From positions 124,001-188,000 of the forward strand of contig CAIZFE010000035.1 of the NCBI GenBank assembly GCA_903932145.1: DNA of 64,000 nucleotides, in the 5' to 3' direction. The notes below the pieces were generated by a model, which was not told where the DNA came from, made no database searches, and saw only the letters and a list, made by a program, of their open reading frames with translations. The first letter of the stretch is position 1. Each line of letters opens with the position of its first letter. The translations under genes and the position numbers were made by a program. This DNA comes from an uncultured Rhodopila sp. (lineage in GTDB: Bacteria; Pseudomonadota; Alphaproteobacteria; Acetobacterales; Acetobacteraceae). Positions 52,240 through 61,915 of this stretch are shown here, one piece after another.

Positions 52240-53279
52240 AGCGCGGGGATTACCTTGTCGTTGAAAAGGGTCAGGCTGGCAGCCGTCTGTTCATAATTCA
52301 TCGGCCCAAGGCGGAATTGCATGATCAGGCCGCCAACACCTGTCGCTTTCAGCGGCGCCAGTTTTTCCGCCACGGTCGCGGGTGACCCATAAACCAAGGC
52401 GTGTTCGACCGACTGGTGCGCCGGCGGAGCGGTTCCCGCGGGCGGCATCGGCAGGATCGACGCCTTCTGTTCGGCGTAGATTCGGTTGCGCATCGCAACC
52501 CTGTGTTCGTGCATCGCGATGAACGCGGGCACGGCGATTCGCTCTGCTTCAGCGTCGGTTTCGGCGACATAGACGTTCCGCCATACCCAGCATTCATCCA
52601 TGCGGGCCGAGATCGTGGCATCGTCCAGACCGATCGATCGTAACGTATCCCGATAGAGCACCATCCGTTGCGCCGTCACCGCATTGCTTTGAACGTTCAT
52701 CATGAACGGATTGCCGCGCCGCGCGATCTCCATCATCCCATGTTCGGTCGCCGCCGCTCGGATGACGTAAGGATGCGGCTTTGTAAACACGGCCGGGCGC
52801 AGTTCCGGCAGCTTCAAATCGAAAAAACGGCCGTGATGTTCGAACGCTTCGCCCTTCCAGGCTTCGAACATGATCGCCTCGGCTTCCTCGAATTGAGCCT
52901 GCGCCGTGGTGTGATCGATACCGTATCCTTGATAGTCATAGATGTTGTAAGCCGTGCCGCGCCCCAACCCGACAATCAGCCGGCCTTTGCTGATGTGGTC
53001 GATCAACGCCACCTGTTCGGCCAGCCGGATCGGGTGGTGCAGCGCCATCTGGGCGACCGCGAAGCCGATCCGGCAGTGCGACGTGGCAACCGCCAGCGCG
53101 GCGGCGAACGCGACGGGGTCCACGTAGGCGACGATTCCGTCGAAATGGTGCTCCGCCAGCCAGATCGTGTCGAAGCCCAGCGTGTCCGTCAGGCGGGCTT
53201 CCTGCAATGTCTCGTCGATGATTCGCCCATCATCGGCGGCCGTCAGACTGCTTGGGAACAGAAAATTGGAGAATTTCAT
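52236..53279 (-). CDS. LLM-class flavin-dependent oxidoreductase
   Basis: This 347-residue luciferase-like monooxygenase begins MKFSNFLFPSSLTAADDGRI, with GFDTIWLAEHHFDGIVAYVD, PIRLAEQVALIDHISKGRLI and VGLGRGTAYNIYDYQGYGID, all typical of the family. It uses reduced FMN to oxidise an organic substrate. The frame extends to 53351, but ATG 53279 matches the family start. A coupled MFS gene follows on the same strand. The substrate is unknown. Confidence 0.9.
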   Translation of the reverse strand: MKFSNFLFPSSLTAADDGRIIDETLQEARLTDTLGFDTIWLAEHHFDGIVAYVDPVAFAAALAVATSHCRIGFAVAQMALHHPIRLAEQVALIDHISKGRLIVGLGRGTAYNIYDYQGYGIDHTTAQAQFEEAEAIMFEAWKGEAFEHHGRFFDLKLPELRPAVFTKPHPYVIRAAATEHGMMEIARRGNPFMMNVQSNAVTAQRMVLYRDTLRSIGLDDATISARMDECWVWRNVYVAETDAEAERIAVPAFIAMHEHRVAMRNRIYAEQKASILPMPPAGTAPPAHQSVEHALVYGSPATVAEKLAPLKATGVGGLIMQFRLGPMNYEQTAASLTLFNDKVIPAL

Positions 53280-53378
53280 CCGGCGTACTTCCAAACCATA
53301 CCCCAGCATCCGACGCGGCGGCTTTGCAGGCAATGCCCCTTCTGGTACCACCGTCTCAATGCCGATGGAGCACCGAGC

Positions 53379-54440
53379 ATGAGCTACGAACCCAAGCGGG
53401 CCGATTTCACTGTTCCGGTCCGTATCGACCTGTATTCAGACACGCAGACCCGACCCTCGCGCGCCATGAAAGAGGCGATGCTGCAGGCCGAAATGGGTGA
53501 CGAACAGAGCGGGTCCGACCCCACCGTCTGGGAATTGTGCGACCGGGTCGCCGCACTGCTGGGCAAACAGGCGGCGATGTTCATGCCGACTGGCACCATG
53601 TGCAACCAGGTCGCGGTGGCCACGCATTGCCGCCCCGGCGATGAAATCCTGGCGCATGAGGACGCCCATATCCAGTCCAGTGAGGCCGGCGGACCCGGCG
53701 CGATCACCGGCGTGATGATCCGCGGCTTGCCCGGTCCGAGGGGCATTTTCAGCGCGGCGACGTTGCGGGAGGCAATCAAGCCGGTGTCGCGGTATTCGCC
53801 TCCGCAACGGCTGGTGGAGGTTGAACAGACCGCCAACAAGGGCGGCGGCGCGTGCTGGCGTGTGTCCGAGCTGCGCGCGGTGGCCGAGGTCGCGCACCAG
53901 CACGGGATGCAGGTCCATATGGACGGTGCCCGGGTGCTGAACGCCGCGGTCGCGCTGGGCGTGCCGGCGAAGGACGTGGTAGCGGATTGCGACACGGTGT
54001 GGCTGGATTTCACCAAAGGATTGGGCGCACCGCTGGGCGCTGTCCTGGCGGGACCGAAGGATTTTATTGGTGAGGCCTGGCGTTGGAAGCAGCGGTTGGG
54101 CGGATCGATGCGGCAGGGCGGCATGAACGCGGCGGCTTGTATCTACGCGTTGCAACACAATATCGACCGCCTGGCTGACGATCACACCAACGCCTCCGAA
54201 CTCGCTCGGGGGATGGGGCAGATACCTGGGATCAAGGTGGAGACACCGGAAACGAATCTGGTTTTCTTTGATACGACCGGCACCGGAATGACGGCGGCGG
54301 AATTCGCCGGACGTTTGCGGCCGCTTGGGGTGACTGTTTCCGTCTCGGATACGTTCCGGGGGCGGGCATGTACGCATTTGGACGTCAGCGCGGCGCAGAT
54401 CCAGGAAGCGGTGGCGATCATGCGGGGGGTGGTTGTCTGA
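53379..54440 (+). CDS. PLP-dependent threonine aldolase / beta-eliminating lyase family
   Basis: This 353-residue fold type I PLP enzyme has IDLYSDTQTRPSRAMKEAML, MGDEQSGSDPTVWELCDRVA, MFMPTGTMCNQVAVATHCRP and the PLP Lys in LDFTKGLGAPLGAVLAGPKD. THLDVSAAQIQEA is near the C-terminus. Low-specificity L-threonine aldolases cleave threonine to glycine and acetaldehyde; related enzymes act on other beta-hydroxy amino acids. The start is ATG 53379; the longer open frame upstream is antisense to the LLM gene. The thioesterase follows 100 bp later. Confidence 0.9.
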   Translation: MSYEPKRADFTVPVRIDLYSDTQTRPSRAMKEAMLQAEMGDEQSGSDPTVWELCDRVAALLGKQAAMFMPTGTMCNQVAVATHCRPGDEILAHEDAHIQSSEAGGPGAITGVMIRGLPGPRGIFSAATLREAIKPVSRYSPPQRLVEVEQTANKGGGACWRVSELRAVAEVAHQHGMQVHMDGARVLNAAVALGVPAKDVVADCDTVWLDFTKGLGAPLGAVLAGPKDFIGEAWRWKQRLGGSMRQGGMNAAACIYALQHNIDRLADDHTNASELARGMGQIPGIKVETPETNLVFFDTTGTGMTAAEFAGRLRPLGVTVSVSDTFRGRACTHLDVSAAQIQEAVAIMRGVVV

Positions 54441-54540
54441 TTGTCACGCATAACCGCTTGGCGATGTCGCATTCAAAATAGACGGGCGAAGCTCGCGCAT
54501 TTTTGCTATACGCCTGGAGTGCTCCTCCAAGGATCAAGCC

Positions 54541-54966
54541 ATGGGACCGACACCCTCACAAAGCTACGAATATGACCTCGATGTCGCTGCGGACGAGATC
54601 GATGAGATGGGTCATGTGAACAACGCCGTCTATCTGAAGTGGGTGCAGGCAGCCGTCCTGGGTCATTGGCGGCGCTTCGCCCCGAAAGAGGCGGTTGCTA
54701 CCCATCTTTGGGTCGCCCTGAAGCACGAAATCAGCTATTTTAATCCGGCCTTTCTCAACGATCATGTCGTCGTTGGGGTCGTGCTGGAAAAATTGCTCGG
54801 TGCCCGGGCATTTTACAAAACCATGATCAAACATGGCGACGACGTGCTGGCCGAGGTCGAAAGCTGCTGGTGTTGTCTGGATTCCGCGACGCGCAAGCCG
54901 GTTCGGCTTGCCCGCGACATTGTTGCACGGTTTCTTCCGCTGGAGCCTGATACCGGGCACTCCTGA
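54541..54966 (+). CDS. acyl-CoA thioesterase (4HBT hotdog family)
   Basis: This 141-residue hotdog thioesterase begins YEYDLDVAADEIDEMGHVNN and has the catalytic pattern D-x-x-G-H-V-N-N and AVYLKWVQAAVLGHW, as in 4-hydroxybenzoyl-CoA thioesterases. The rest includes LKHEISYFNPAFLNDHVVVG. It hydrolyses an acyl-CoA, probably of a pathway intermediate. It stands alone after the threonine aldolase gene, and the next gene is 270 bp away. Confidence 0.9.
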   Translation: MGPTPSQSYEYDLDVAADEIDEMGHVNNAVYLKWVQAAVLGHWRRFAPKEAVATHLWVALKHEISYFNPAFLNDHVVVGVVLEKLLGARAFYKTMIKHGDDVLAEVESCWCCLDSATRKPVRLARDIVARFLPLEPDTGHS

Positions 54967-55236
54967 CAGAAGGTTCAAGCTTTCGCCTGCCGGCGTATTG
55001 GGGTGATGCTCACTGTCGGTCATAAGAACGGGTCCGTCTGGCACCAGCACGCCTCGTTGCCTTCCAGACGCGTAGCTGTAGGGCCAGACACCACCGAGCG
55101 GCGGCGGGGCCGCTCGGTGCTGGATTGCGTGATGTTCATGCCTGTTGTCCTCCCCGGCATCCCACGATGGTTGCCGTTTTCCGCATGTCAAGCGTAGGAT
55201 CGTGAAAATCGGCGGACAGCCGGAAGGGAGCCAGGA

Positions 55237-56847
55237 ATGGATACGAACATCGCGAGCAAACCGCAAAGCAGTGTGGTCCGCGGATTGTATGACAGGCTGG
55301 AGGATCGCTGCCTGATGCGCGACCAGAAGGGCGCCAGCGATGTGTACTACGAATTGGTCCGCGCCGGGCGGCCGCTCAACGAAATCGTGGCGGAGGGTGT
55401 GCGCATTCACGCCCCTTACACCCATGTGCCGTATCACGAGCGGATCGACGACGGGTACCCGAATTTCGTCAACAACGACCATTGCCTGCTCAGCGCCAGG
55501 GCCACGCTGAACCTGAACCGTATGCTGCCGTCGCATCTGGCGATGCTGCCGATGGCGCAGACCATTTGGTACATTCCGACCGGCCTGGATATCTGGAATC
55601 AGAAAATCGACAAGGCGCCCGGCCATTATACCCGCCATCGCGGCAACAGCGTCGTCGAGGAAACCCCGCCCGCCCCGGTGGTGTATTGGGCGGACCAACA
55701 GCCCATCGCGCAGACCGGCCCGTTGAAAGAGCGCTTGAACCACTGGATGACGCTGGTGCATCGCGGCGATGTGGTTGACGCGTATCGCACGTTCCTGGGG
55801 CTGATGCAGAATTCCGGCGAGCGGAAAGAAGTTCTGGCGGAAATGTGCTTTGCCGGCCTGATAGATGTGCAGGATCGGCTTTTGTACAATCGATCCTACA
55901 CGACGGGTCACAAGGCGTATCGGGCCCGCTCGACGGTCGAGATCGGCAATGCGCTGGGGTGGGACAATGCCCATCATGTGATCTACGCCGGGGCGCTGGA
56001 TATCGCGGTCGGGCCGCGCTGGTATTCGACGTATGAAGTTGCCTGCAACTACATCAAGATGATGATCGAAGGCGAAACGCTGCGTGCGATCCCGTACGGC
56101 GGCGTCAGCGAGGCAGAATTTGCGCTGCTGCGCAACGATCAGCCGGTCAACCAGCAGGAGGCGGTCGAACTGAGCAACGCCGTGCTACGCCAGGGTGAGA
56201 TTGAAACGCTGGAGGCGGTGACCAAACTGTTGAAGTCCGGCAAGGACCCGCGCCGCATCCTGGATGTGCTGCAATTGGCTGTGGGGCAGATTGTTCTGGA
56301 GACTCGCGATCCGAACAACTTCAACATGCCGCATCATTGTTACGAGTATCACAACACGCTGGCTTGGTTTTACGACACTTTCGACCATCCGCGCCGGTTG
56401 CGGTTGTTGTACGTCGCGGCGATGTTCGCCAATCGCGTGGCCTATAGCCAGCGGGGCATCGGCGAAGAGCATCCGGTGTCGGTGCGGGTGCCCTCGGGTG
56501 CCGGCGCGCTGAGTGCCGACCAGCTTTTGGCCCGTGTCGATACCGCGATCTGCGCCTTGAACGGCGACGAGGCGGTGGGTTGGACGCAGGCGTATTGCGA
56601 CAATGGCGGAGATCGCGACAAGCTGGTGCAGAGGATTGCGCTGTCGGCGTGCAAGCTTGGCAACGATCCGCACAATCAGGAAATTGCCCAGTGCATGCTG
56701 ATGGATTTCGGCACCAACAAGCAGCCGGACCGGGACAAGCTGCTGCTGGCCGCCGCGTATCACACCGCCATGCATCGCAAATACGGCGATCCGGGGGAGC
56801 CATCGCGCCGCTTCGGTCACGCGATGGGTTTTGCCGAGCTGCACTGA
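55237..56847 (+). CDS. unrecognised 536-residue protein with His-rich core
   Basis: This is a long soluble protein with no signal peptide or membrane segment and strong coding character. It has conspicuous histidines near the N-terminus (RIHAPYTHVPYHERIDDGYP, NFVNNDHC) and in the middle (GHYTRHRGNS; MPHHCYEYHNTLAWFYDTF). The C-terminal part is helical. A GGAAGGGAG site precedes ATG 55237. The His pattern could bind a metal. I do not recognise the family and no neighbour explains it; it may be an oxygenase-like or hydrolase-like enzyme. Confidence 0.82.
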   Translation: MDTNIASKPQSSVVRGLYDRLEDRCLMRDQKGASDVYYELVRAGRPLNEIVAEGVRIHAPYTHVPYHERIDDGYPNFVNNDHCLLSARATLNLNRMLPSHLAMLPMAQTIWYIPTGLDIWNQKIDKAPGHYTRHRGNSVVEETPPAPVVYWADQQPIAQTGPLKERLNHWMTLVHRGDVVDAYRTFLGLMQNSGERKEVLAEMCFAGLIDVQDRLLYNRSYTTGHKAYRARSTVEIGNALGWDNAHHVIYAGALDIAVGPRWYSTYEVACNYIKMMIEGETLRAIPYGGVSEAEFALLRNDQPVNQQEAVELSNAVLRQGEIETLEAVTKLLKSGKDPRRILDVLQLAVGQIVLETRDPNNFNMPHHCYEYHNTLAWFYDTFDHPRRLRLLYVAAMFANRVAYSQRGIGEEHPVSVRVPSGAGALSADQLLARVDTAICALNGDEAVGWTQAYCDNGGDRDKLVQRIALSACKLGNDPHNQEIAQCMLMDFGTNKQPDRDKLLLAAAYHTAMHRKYGDPGEPSRRFGHAMGFAELH

Positions 56848-57209
56848 TTCAGCGTTCAGGCGACGCTCGGCTATGACCGCTCGGTCCCATCCCGTCATGG
56901 CGGGCGAAGGTTCGCCCTCCTTGCGCTGCTCGAAACAGAGGCGTGGGTGGCTGGCCTTCGCCCGCGGTGAAGGGATGGGTTATCACTTAGGTTCGCAGGT
57001 ATTAAAGCGGTCGGCGATGATTTCCCCTTGTCTCCGTGGTGAAATCTGCCTTGCTACCGCGCCCGACGGGCCACGGCGGAACGCTTGCAGGCAAAAAAGC
57101 CAGGATTTACCACGAAGACAGATCGAGGATATCGGAGGGTCACGGAGGAAGACGGTTTCCCCAACCGCGGCCGGACCTCGACATGATGTAATGAGATGGA
57201 GTTTAACCC
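56848..57209. other. gene-free stretch with palindromic repeats
   Basis: It lies between the unrecognised gene and the TauD/TfdA gene. One REP-like palindrome (family B) is at 56892-56920. A second imperfect inverted repeat spans about 57032-57120: GTCTCCGTGGTGAAATC and, near the end, GATTTACCACGAAGACA. Similar CACGGAG-rich intergenic sequences are common in some alphaproteobacteria. No gene was found. Confidence 0.5.
56892..56920. repeat. REP-like palindrome (family B)
   Basis: CCGTCATGGCGGGCGAA, then GGTTCGCCCTCC, forms a short stem (GGGCGAA/TTCGCCC). A related copy is at 63141-63168 in the opposite orientation (GGATGGTGCGCC, then TTCGCGCACCATGACG). Confidence 0.6.
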
Positions 57210-58109
57210 ATGACGCTCTCGATCCAACCGCTCGATCCCGTTTCGCGCCCGTTCTTTGGCGGTGAGGTTTCCGGCATCGACATCACTCGTCCCCTAACTG
57301 CCGACGAGGCAATGTCGATCGAAAAAGGCATGGACCAATACGGCGTCTTGGTCTTCCACGGCCAGAAGTTCACCGACGAAGCGCAGTTGGCGTTCTCCCG
57401 CAATTTCGGCCCCCTCGAAGAGGCCAGCGGTGACCTCAACTGGGGTAAGGCTCGGCGGATCGAGTCCGCTTATGTCAACGATATTTCCAACCTGGATAAC
57501 GACAACAAAGTGTTGGCCGCGGACGACCGCAAGCGGTTGTTCAGCCTGGGTAACCGGCTTTGGCACTCCGACAGTTCGTTCAAGGCAGTGCCGGCGAAGT
57601 ATTCGTTACTGTCGGCGCGATCCATTCCGACAGCCGGAGGGAACACGGAATTTGCCGATATGCGTGCGGCATACGACACATTGGACGACGATCTGAAAGC
57701 CGAAATACAAGACTTGGTCTGCGAGCACAGCCAGCTTTACTCGCGAGCATCGATTGGATTTTCGGACTTTACGGATGAGGACCGCGTCCGTTTCGAACCC
57801 GTTCTGCAAAAGCTGGTGCGGACGCATCCATCGACCGGCCGCAAGTCGCTATTTTTGGCATCGCATGCGGGCGCGATTATCGGCTGGCCGGTGCCGGAGG
57901 CGCGCGCGATGCTGCGCGACCTGATCGAGCACGCGACCCAGCGCAAGTTCGTTTACGCGCACGAGTGGAAGCAATGGGACCTGGTCGTGTGGGATAATCA
58001 GGCCACGATGCATCGCGCCCGGCCGTTCGACCCGAAGGAGGTGCGAGACATGCACCGCACGACAGTCGGGTGTTTGCAGTCGACGATGGAGCAGGCGCAG
58101 GCGGCATAA
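57210..58109 (+). CDS. TauD/TfdA-family 2-oxoglutarate-dependent dioxygenase
   Basis: This 299-residue Fe(II)/2-oxoglutarate dioxygenase has the HxD motif His119/Asp121 in NRLWHSDSSF and the distal His268 in NQATMHRARPFDP, followed by RDMHRTTVGCLQ with the 2-oxoglutarate-binding Arg. LWHSDSSF resembles the TfdA branch (2,4-D type) more than taurine dioxygenase. The substrate could be an aryloxy acid, sulfonate or other acid. GATGGAG precedes ATG 57210. A convergent regulator gene follows. Confidence 0.9.
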   Translation: MTLSIQPLDPVSRPFFGGEVSGIDITRPLTADEAMSIEKGMDQYGVLVFHGQKFTDEAQLAFSRNFGPLEEASGDLNWGKARRIESAYVNDISNLDNDNKVLAADDRKRLFSLGNRLWHSDSSFKAVPAKYSLLSARSIPTAGGNTEFADMRAAYDTLDDDLKAEIQDLVCEHSQLYSRASIGFSDFTDEDRVRFEPVLQKLVRTHPSTGRKSLFLASHAGAIIGWPVPEARAMLRDLIEHATQRKFVYAHEWKQWDLVVWDNQATMHRARPFDPKEVRDMHRTTVGCLQSTMEQAQAA

Positions 58110-58333
58110 GGGAAGAGCGGGCATATGCCTCTCGTGCGACGCTAAAGGCTAATAGCACCGGTCCTCTTCGCAAGGTTTGGTTCGGCTGCGGGAGCGATTA
58201 TCAGGCTCTTCCGGCCGCCATTGCGGCTTGGACGACTCTCTGAAAGCCGACGAGGCTCCTCGGGACCGGAAACCGGGGTTCGGTTTTGACGATATGCACT
58301 CAGACCGATCCCAAAGGTTTTTGTGTCGTATTG

Positions 58334-59905
58334 TCAACGTCGATCGTTCCAGCCCGCCTTACGGATGCCCTCCAGCAAATGCTGTTGATCGCCGGGACTC
58401 ATATAGGGCGGACGATTGCGAACCATGACATTGAATACGTCGGGCGCCTTGGTCACAAACTCCCGAAGTTCGGCTGCGGCTTCCTCCAGGCGCCCTGATT
58501 GGGCCAGGGCGGCCACAAGGAAACGGCGCGGCGCCGCATACGCCGGATAATCCGCGAGACACCGTCGCGAAGATTCTATGGCTTCATCATATCTGCCCTC
58601 CAGGTACCAGGACATGGCGGACAGGCTCGCAGTCGTCGCGCTCATGGGATCGCGGGGATTCAGGCGAAGTGATGTGGATACCTCGTCGCGAGATTCACCG
58701 TGGCGTCCCCGGTATCTCAGGGCAGCCCCCTTTACCCAGTGCGCCCATGCGCAGTTTCGATTGAGCCCAATCGCGCGCTCAGCACAGACCATCGCCGCGT
58801 CCATTTTACCGCCAATGCCGTATGCCGTACCTAACATTGCCTGGGCGGTCGAATCAGTCGGATCAATCGCGACGGCCTGGCGCGCCTCGACCTCCGCCAG
58901 TCTGGCTGCCTCGTCGATCGGTCGTGTCCCATGGAACAATCCATCCCTTATGTAGGTCACAGCCAGACCGACGTAGGCCGGAGCAAATCCGAAATCGATT
59001 TCTGCCGCTCGACGAAAAAGCTTACGTGCCTGCTCGTTCTCGGTCGCCGTACCCTTTGACAGGTGCCAAAGGCCGCGTTGGTAAGTCTCCCAGGCATTGA
59101 GGCTGGCCGGCTGCTGGCGTAAGGCGCGCCATCGCTCCGCATCGCCCACCGCCGGCTGGATCGCGGTCGCCACCGCCTCGGCGATCTCGTCCTGGACAAC
59201 GAATATTTCGCTGATCTCGCGATCATAACGTTCGGCCCAGATGTGACCACCCGTTGAAGCATCGATTAGTTGAGCGCTCACACGAATTCTGCCACCGCTA
59301 CGACGTACGCTGCCTTCCACAACGTACCTCACGCTCAGTTCCCGAGCGACCTGCTTAACATCGACGGCACGACCTTTGAATATGAAGGCAGAATTGCGGG
59401 CGACCACAAGTAATGATCGGCTGCGCGATAGCTCAGTAATGATGTCATCCGCAATTCCATCGGAGAAATATTCCTGGTCCGGGTCATCACTCATATTGGC
59501 GAATGCCAGCACGGCGATCGAAGGCTTATCGGACATCGGCGCTGTGCCGCCGATCATCTGATTTTCCCCGGGGTCGTGATGGGACGTTACCGTAGCTGCG
59601 AAAATGTAACCGCGGCGCGGGATCGTCTTGAGTATCGCCTGTGACTCGTCTCCAAGCGCACGCCGGATATCGTGCACACATTGGGTGATGCTGTCGTCAT
59701 TGACGATGACATCGGACCAGATCGCCTGATTGATCCTGTCCCGGTTCAACAACTGGCCAGCGTTCTCAACGAAAAGCCGCAGCAGCTCAAACGACTTGTG
59801 GCGAAGGCGAATCTCCTCGCCATTTTTGGACAGCAGGATGCCGCGCGTTCGGTCGAGGGCAAATCCTTCGAACCGGTAGATCACCTCTTCCGCAGAGGTC
59901 TTCAT
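58334..59905 (-). CDS. winged-helix regulator with TolB-like domain and TPRs (CadC-like)
   Basis: This 523-residue protein starts with an OmpR/PhoB-type winged helix (IRLRHKSFELLRLFVENAGQ; ILKTIPRRGYIFAATV). A TolB/FlgO-like region follows (PSIAVLAFANMSDDPDQEYF; RYVVEGSVRRSGGRIRVSAQ), then several TPR repeats in the C-terminal half. No clear membrane helix is visible, unlike CadC. Many such proteins are annotated as adenylate-cyclase-like regulators. GGAGG precedes ATG 59905. It is divergent from the secreted protein gene and may control it or the TfdA-like gene. Confidence 0.88.
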   Translation of the reverse strand: MKTSAEEVIYRFEGFALDRTRGILLSKNGEEIRLRHKSFELLRLFVENAGQLLNRDRINQAIWSDVIVNDDSITQCVHDIRRALGDESQAILKTIPRRGYIFAATVTSHHDPGENQMIGGTAPMSDKPSIAVLAFANMSDDPDQEYFSDGIADDIITELSRSRSLLVVARNSAFIFKGRAVDVKQVARELSVRYVVEGSVRRSGGRIRVSAQLIDASTGGHIWAERYDREISEIFVVQDEIAEAVATAIQPAVGDAERWRALRQQPASLNAWETYQRGLWHLSKGTATENEQARKLFRRAAEIDFGFAPAYVGLAVTYIRDGLFHGTRPIDEAARLAEVEARQAVAIDPTDSTAQAMLGTAYGIGGKMDAAMVCAERAIGLNRNCAWAHWVKGAALRYRGRHGESRDEVSTSLRLNPRDPMSATTASLSAMSWYLEGRYDEAIESSRRCLADYPAYAAPRRFLVAALAQSGRLEEAAAELREFVTKAPDVFNVMVRNRPPYMSPGDQQHLLEGIRKAGWNDRR

Positions 59906-60165
59906 GAGTCCTCCGTAGCTCGCCCCGGGGCACCATCTAAGCGGGTTTCCGCCCGCCTCGCACCTCGGTCATGCTCCCATGAAGCGGCACGTTGGTTCCT
60001 GGTCCTTGCACCGCTCGCGGATGCCGTTCCGGCCGATATCATGAGATTTCGCCCCGAATTCATGTCGGTTTCAGGAATTTCGTCAAGGATCGTGCTTTGC
60101 TCGCGAACACTGAGCCACTGAAAGCGGTCTTGACAGGAAAAAAACAGCCAACAGGGAGGGTTGTG

Positions 60166-60630
60166 ATGCGCCGCATTTGGTACCTCGCGATGTTCGTCAT
60201 CAGCATGTCCGTTTACGCTGCCCCACCACCGGATTCCGATGGAAGGTTCAGGGAGTGGTTTCGGAGCCTTCGTATGCCCGGTTCACCCGATACCATGTGC
60301 TGCACGGTTGCTGACTGCCGCATGGTCGAATCGAGATGGAACGATCGGACACAGCACTTCGAGGCAAGGGTAACACGCGAAAGATTCAGCCGAGGGCTTG
60401 AGAATCCGATTGTGTCCCTGGAGGACAGCGAGGCCTTCCAGGCGGCCCAAGATGCCTGGATACGGCGGTGGATAGCCAAATTTGGCGACAATCCCCGGGT
60501 GTGGATCGAGATACCGGACCACAAAATCAATGCGATTCAGAATCCAACAGGTCACGCGGTATTATGTTGGTCCGTCTTCAACAGCGAATCCAATGGCGTC
60601 TATTGTTTCGTGCCGTTCAACGCCGCATGA
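60166..60630 (+). CDS. secreted cysteine-containing protein, unknown
   Basis: This 154-residue protein has a signal peptide (MRRIWYLAMFVISMSVYAAP) and a conserved-looking motif MCCTVADCRMVESRW, with further Cys near the end (AVLCWSV, GVYCFVPF). It resembles short secreted proteins of alphaproteobacteria with a CC-x3-DCR motif, of unknown function. GGGAGGG precedes ATG 60166. It is divergent from the CadC-like regulator. Confidence 0.75.
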   Translation: MRRIWYLAMFVISMSVYAAPPPDSDGRFREWFRSLRMPGSPDTMCCTVADCRMVESRWNDRTQHFEARVTRERFSRGLENPIVSLEDSEAFQAAQDAWIRRWIAKFGDNPRVWIEIPDHKINAIQNPTGHAVLCWSVFNSESNGVYCFVPFNAA

Positions 60631-60841
60631 ACAAACGTTCCGAATGGGCGAGCATGTTTGTTTGACTGTAGATCGCCGAATGTCCGCTTCGAACCGTCGC
60701 TGGCAACGCAGAGTTATGCAGGTGATGTCCGCTCTGCCGCTGGTGCCATCTATCGGCGAACCCTCGGTCCCCAACCCCCGCCTTGCTTAATCCACCGCAC
60801 GCGCTATCCATCGCTCAAACGCCATAAACCAGGAGACCGAC

Positions 60842-61915
60842 ATGCGCGCCTACGCCGTTGTAGAAAATGGGAAGCCCCTCCAGGAAATCGAACTGCCGAC
60901 ACCGGAGCCCACGGGCACCGAGGTTCTGCTCGAAGTTACCCATTGCGGCGTCTGCCACTCCGATCTGCACATCTGGGAGGGCTACTACGACGTCGGCGGC
61001 GGCCAGAAGATGTCGCTGACCGATCGCGGCGTGAAATTGCCGCTGGCAATGGGTCACGAAATCGTCGGTCGGGTGGCGAAACTTGGCCCCGACGCCAAGG
61101 GCGTCAAAGTCGGTGACATCCGCATCGTCTTCCCATGGCTTGGTTGCGGCAAGTGCGAGACCTGCCTGAACGAAGACGACAACATGTGCGCGGTGGCAAA
61201 CCGCAGCCTGGGCGTCTACCAGAATGGCGGCTACGGCAGCCATGTCGTCGCCCCGCACCCCAGGCACCTTGTCGATCTCGGCAGCCTCGATCCCGCCGTT
61301 GCAGCGACCTATGCCTGCTCCGGCATCACGGTGTTCTCGGCGATCAAGAAGGCAATGCCGCTGTCCCCGACACAAGCCATCGTGCTGGTCGGCGCCGGCG
61401 GGCTCGGTCTGAACGCCATCGCGGTGCTGAAGGCGATGAAGCACCAGAACATCATCAGCGTCGATATCAGCGCGGAAAAGCGCGAGGCCGCATTGGCCGC
61501 CGGCGCCCATAAAGTGGTTGACGGCAGCGGCGATGGCGCGACGGTGACGAAGCGCATCATCGAGGCGGCGGGCGGAGCAGTGCCGGCAGTGATCGATCTG
61601 GTGAACGGCACGGCAACAGCCAAGTTCGCGTTCGGCGCTTTGGCGAAGGGCGGCAAGCTGATCCAGGTCGGCCTGTTCGGTGGCGAACTGATGCTGCCAC
61701 TGCCGATCATGGCGATCCGCGTGCTGAGCGTCATGGGCAGCTATGTCGGCAACCCGAAGGAACTGCGCGAACTGGTAAAGCTGGCGCAGGACGGCGAGCT
61801 GTCGGCCCTGCCGGTCACCACGGTCCCGCAAAGTTCGGCATATGAATCCTTGATGCGTCTGCGCGACGGCAAGGTCACCGGCCGCCTAGTCCTGAAAGCC
61901 GAGGCGGTATCATGA
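60842..61915 (+). CDS. zinc-dependent alcohol dehydrogenase (MDR family)
   Basis: This 357-residue MDR dehydrogenase has the catalytic zinc Cys in EVTHCGVCHSDLHIWEGYYD, MGHEIVGRVAKLGPDAKGVK, a structural zinc loop with WLGCGKCETC and MCAVANRS, and the nucleotide-binding VLVGAGGLGLNAIAVLKAMK. AGGAG precedes ATG 60842. Its stop overlaps the next gene as ATGA. It probably oxidises an alcohol or reduces an aldehyde; with the next reductase it may form a small detoxification operon. Confidence 0.93.
   Translation: MRAYAVVENGKPLQEIELPTPEPTGTEVLLEVTHCGVCHSDLHIWEGYYDVGGGQKMSLTDRGVKLPLAMGHEIVGRVAKLGPDAKGVKVGDIRIVFPWLGCGKCETCLNEDDNMCAVANRSLGVYQNGGYGSHVVAPHPRHLVDLGSLDPAVAATYACSGITVFSAIKKAMPLSPTQAIVLVGAGGLGLNAIAVLKAMKHQNIISVDISAEKREAALAAGAHKVVDGSGDGATVTKRIIEAAGGAVPAVIDLVNGTATAKFAFGALAKGGKLIQVGLFGGELMLPLPIMAIRVLSVMGSYVGNPKELRELVKLAQDGELSALPVTTVPQSSAYESLMRLRDGKVTGRLVLKAEAVS

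Noticed and set aside
54556-55977. Minus-strand frame of 473 codons
   Set aside because: It spans the antisense of the thioesterase and half of the unrecognised 536-residue gene, and its composition is that of a shadow.
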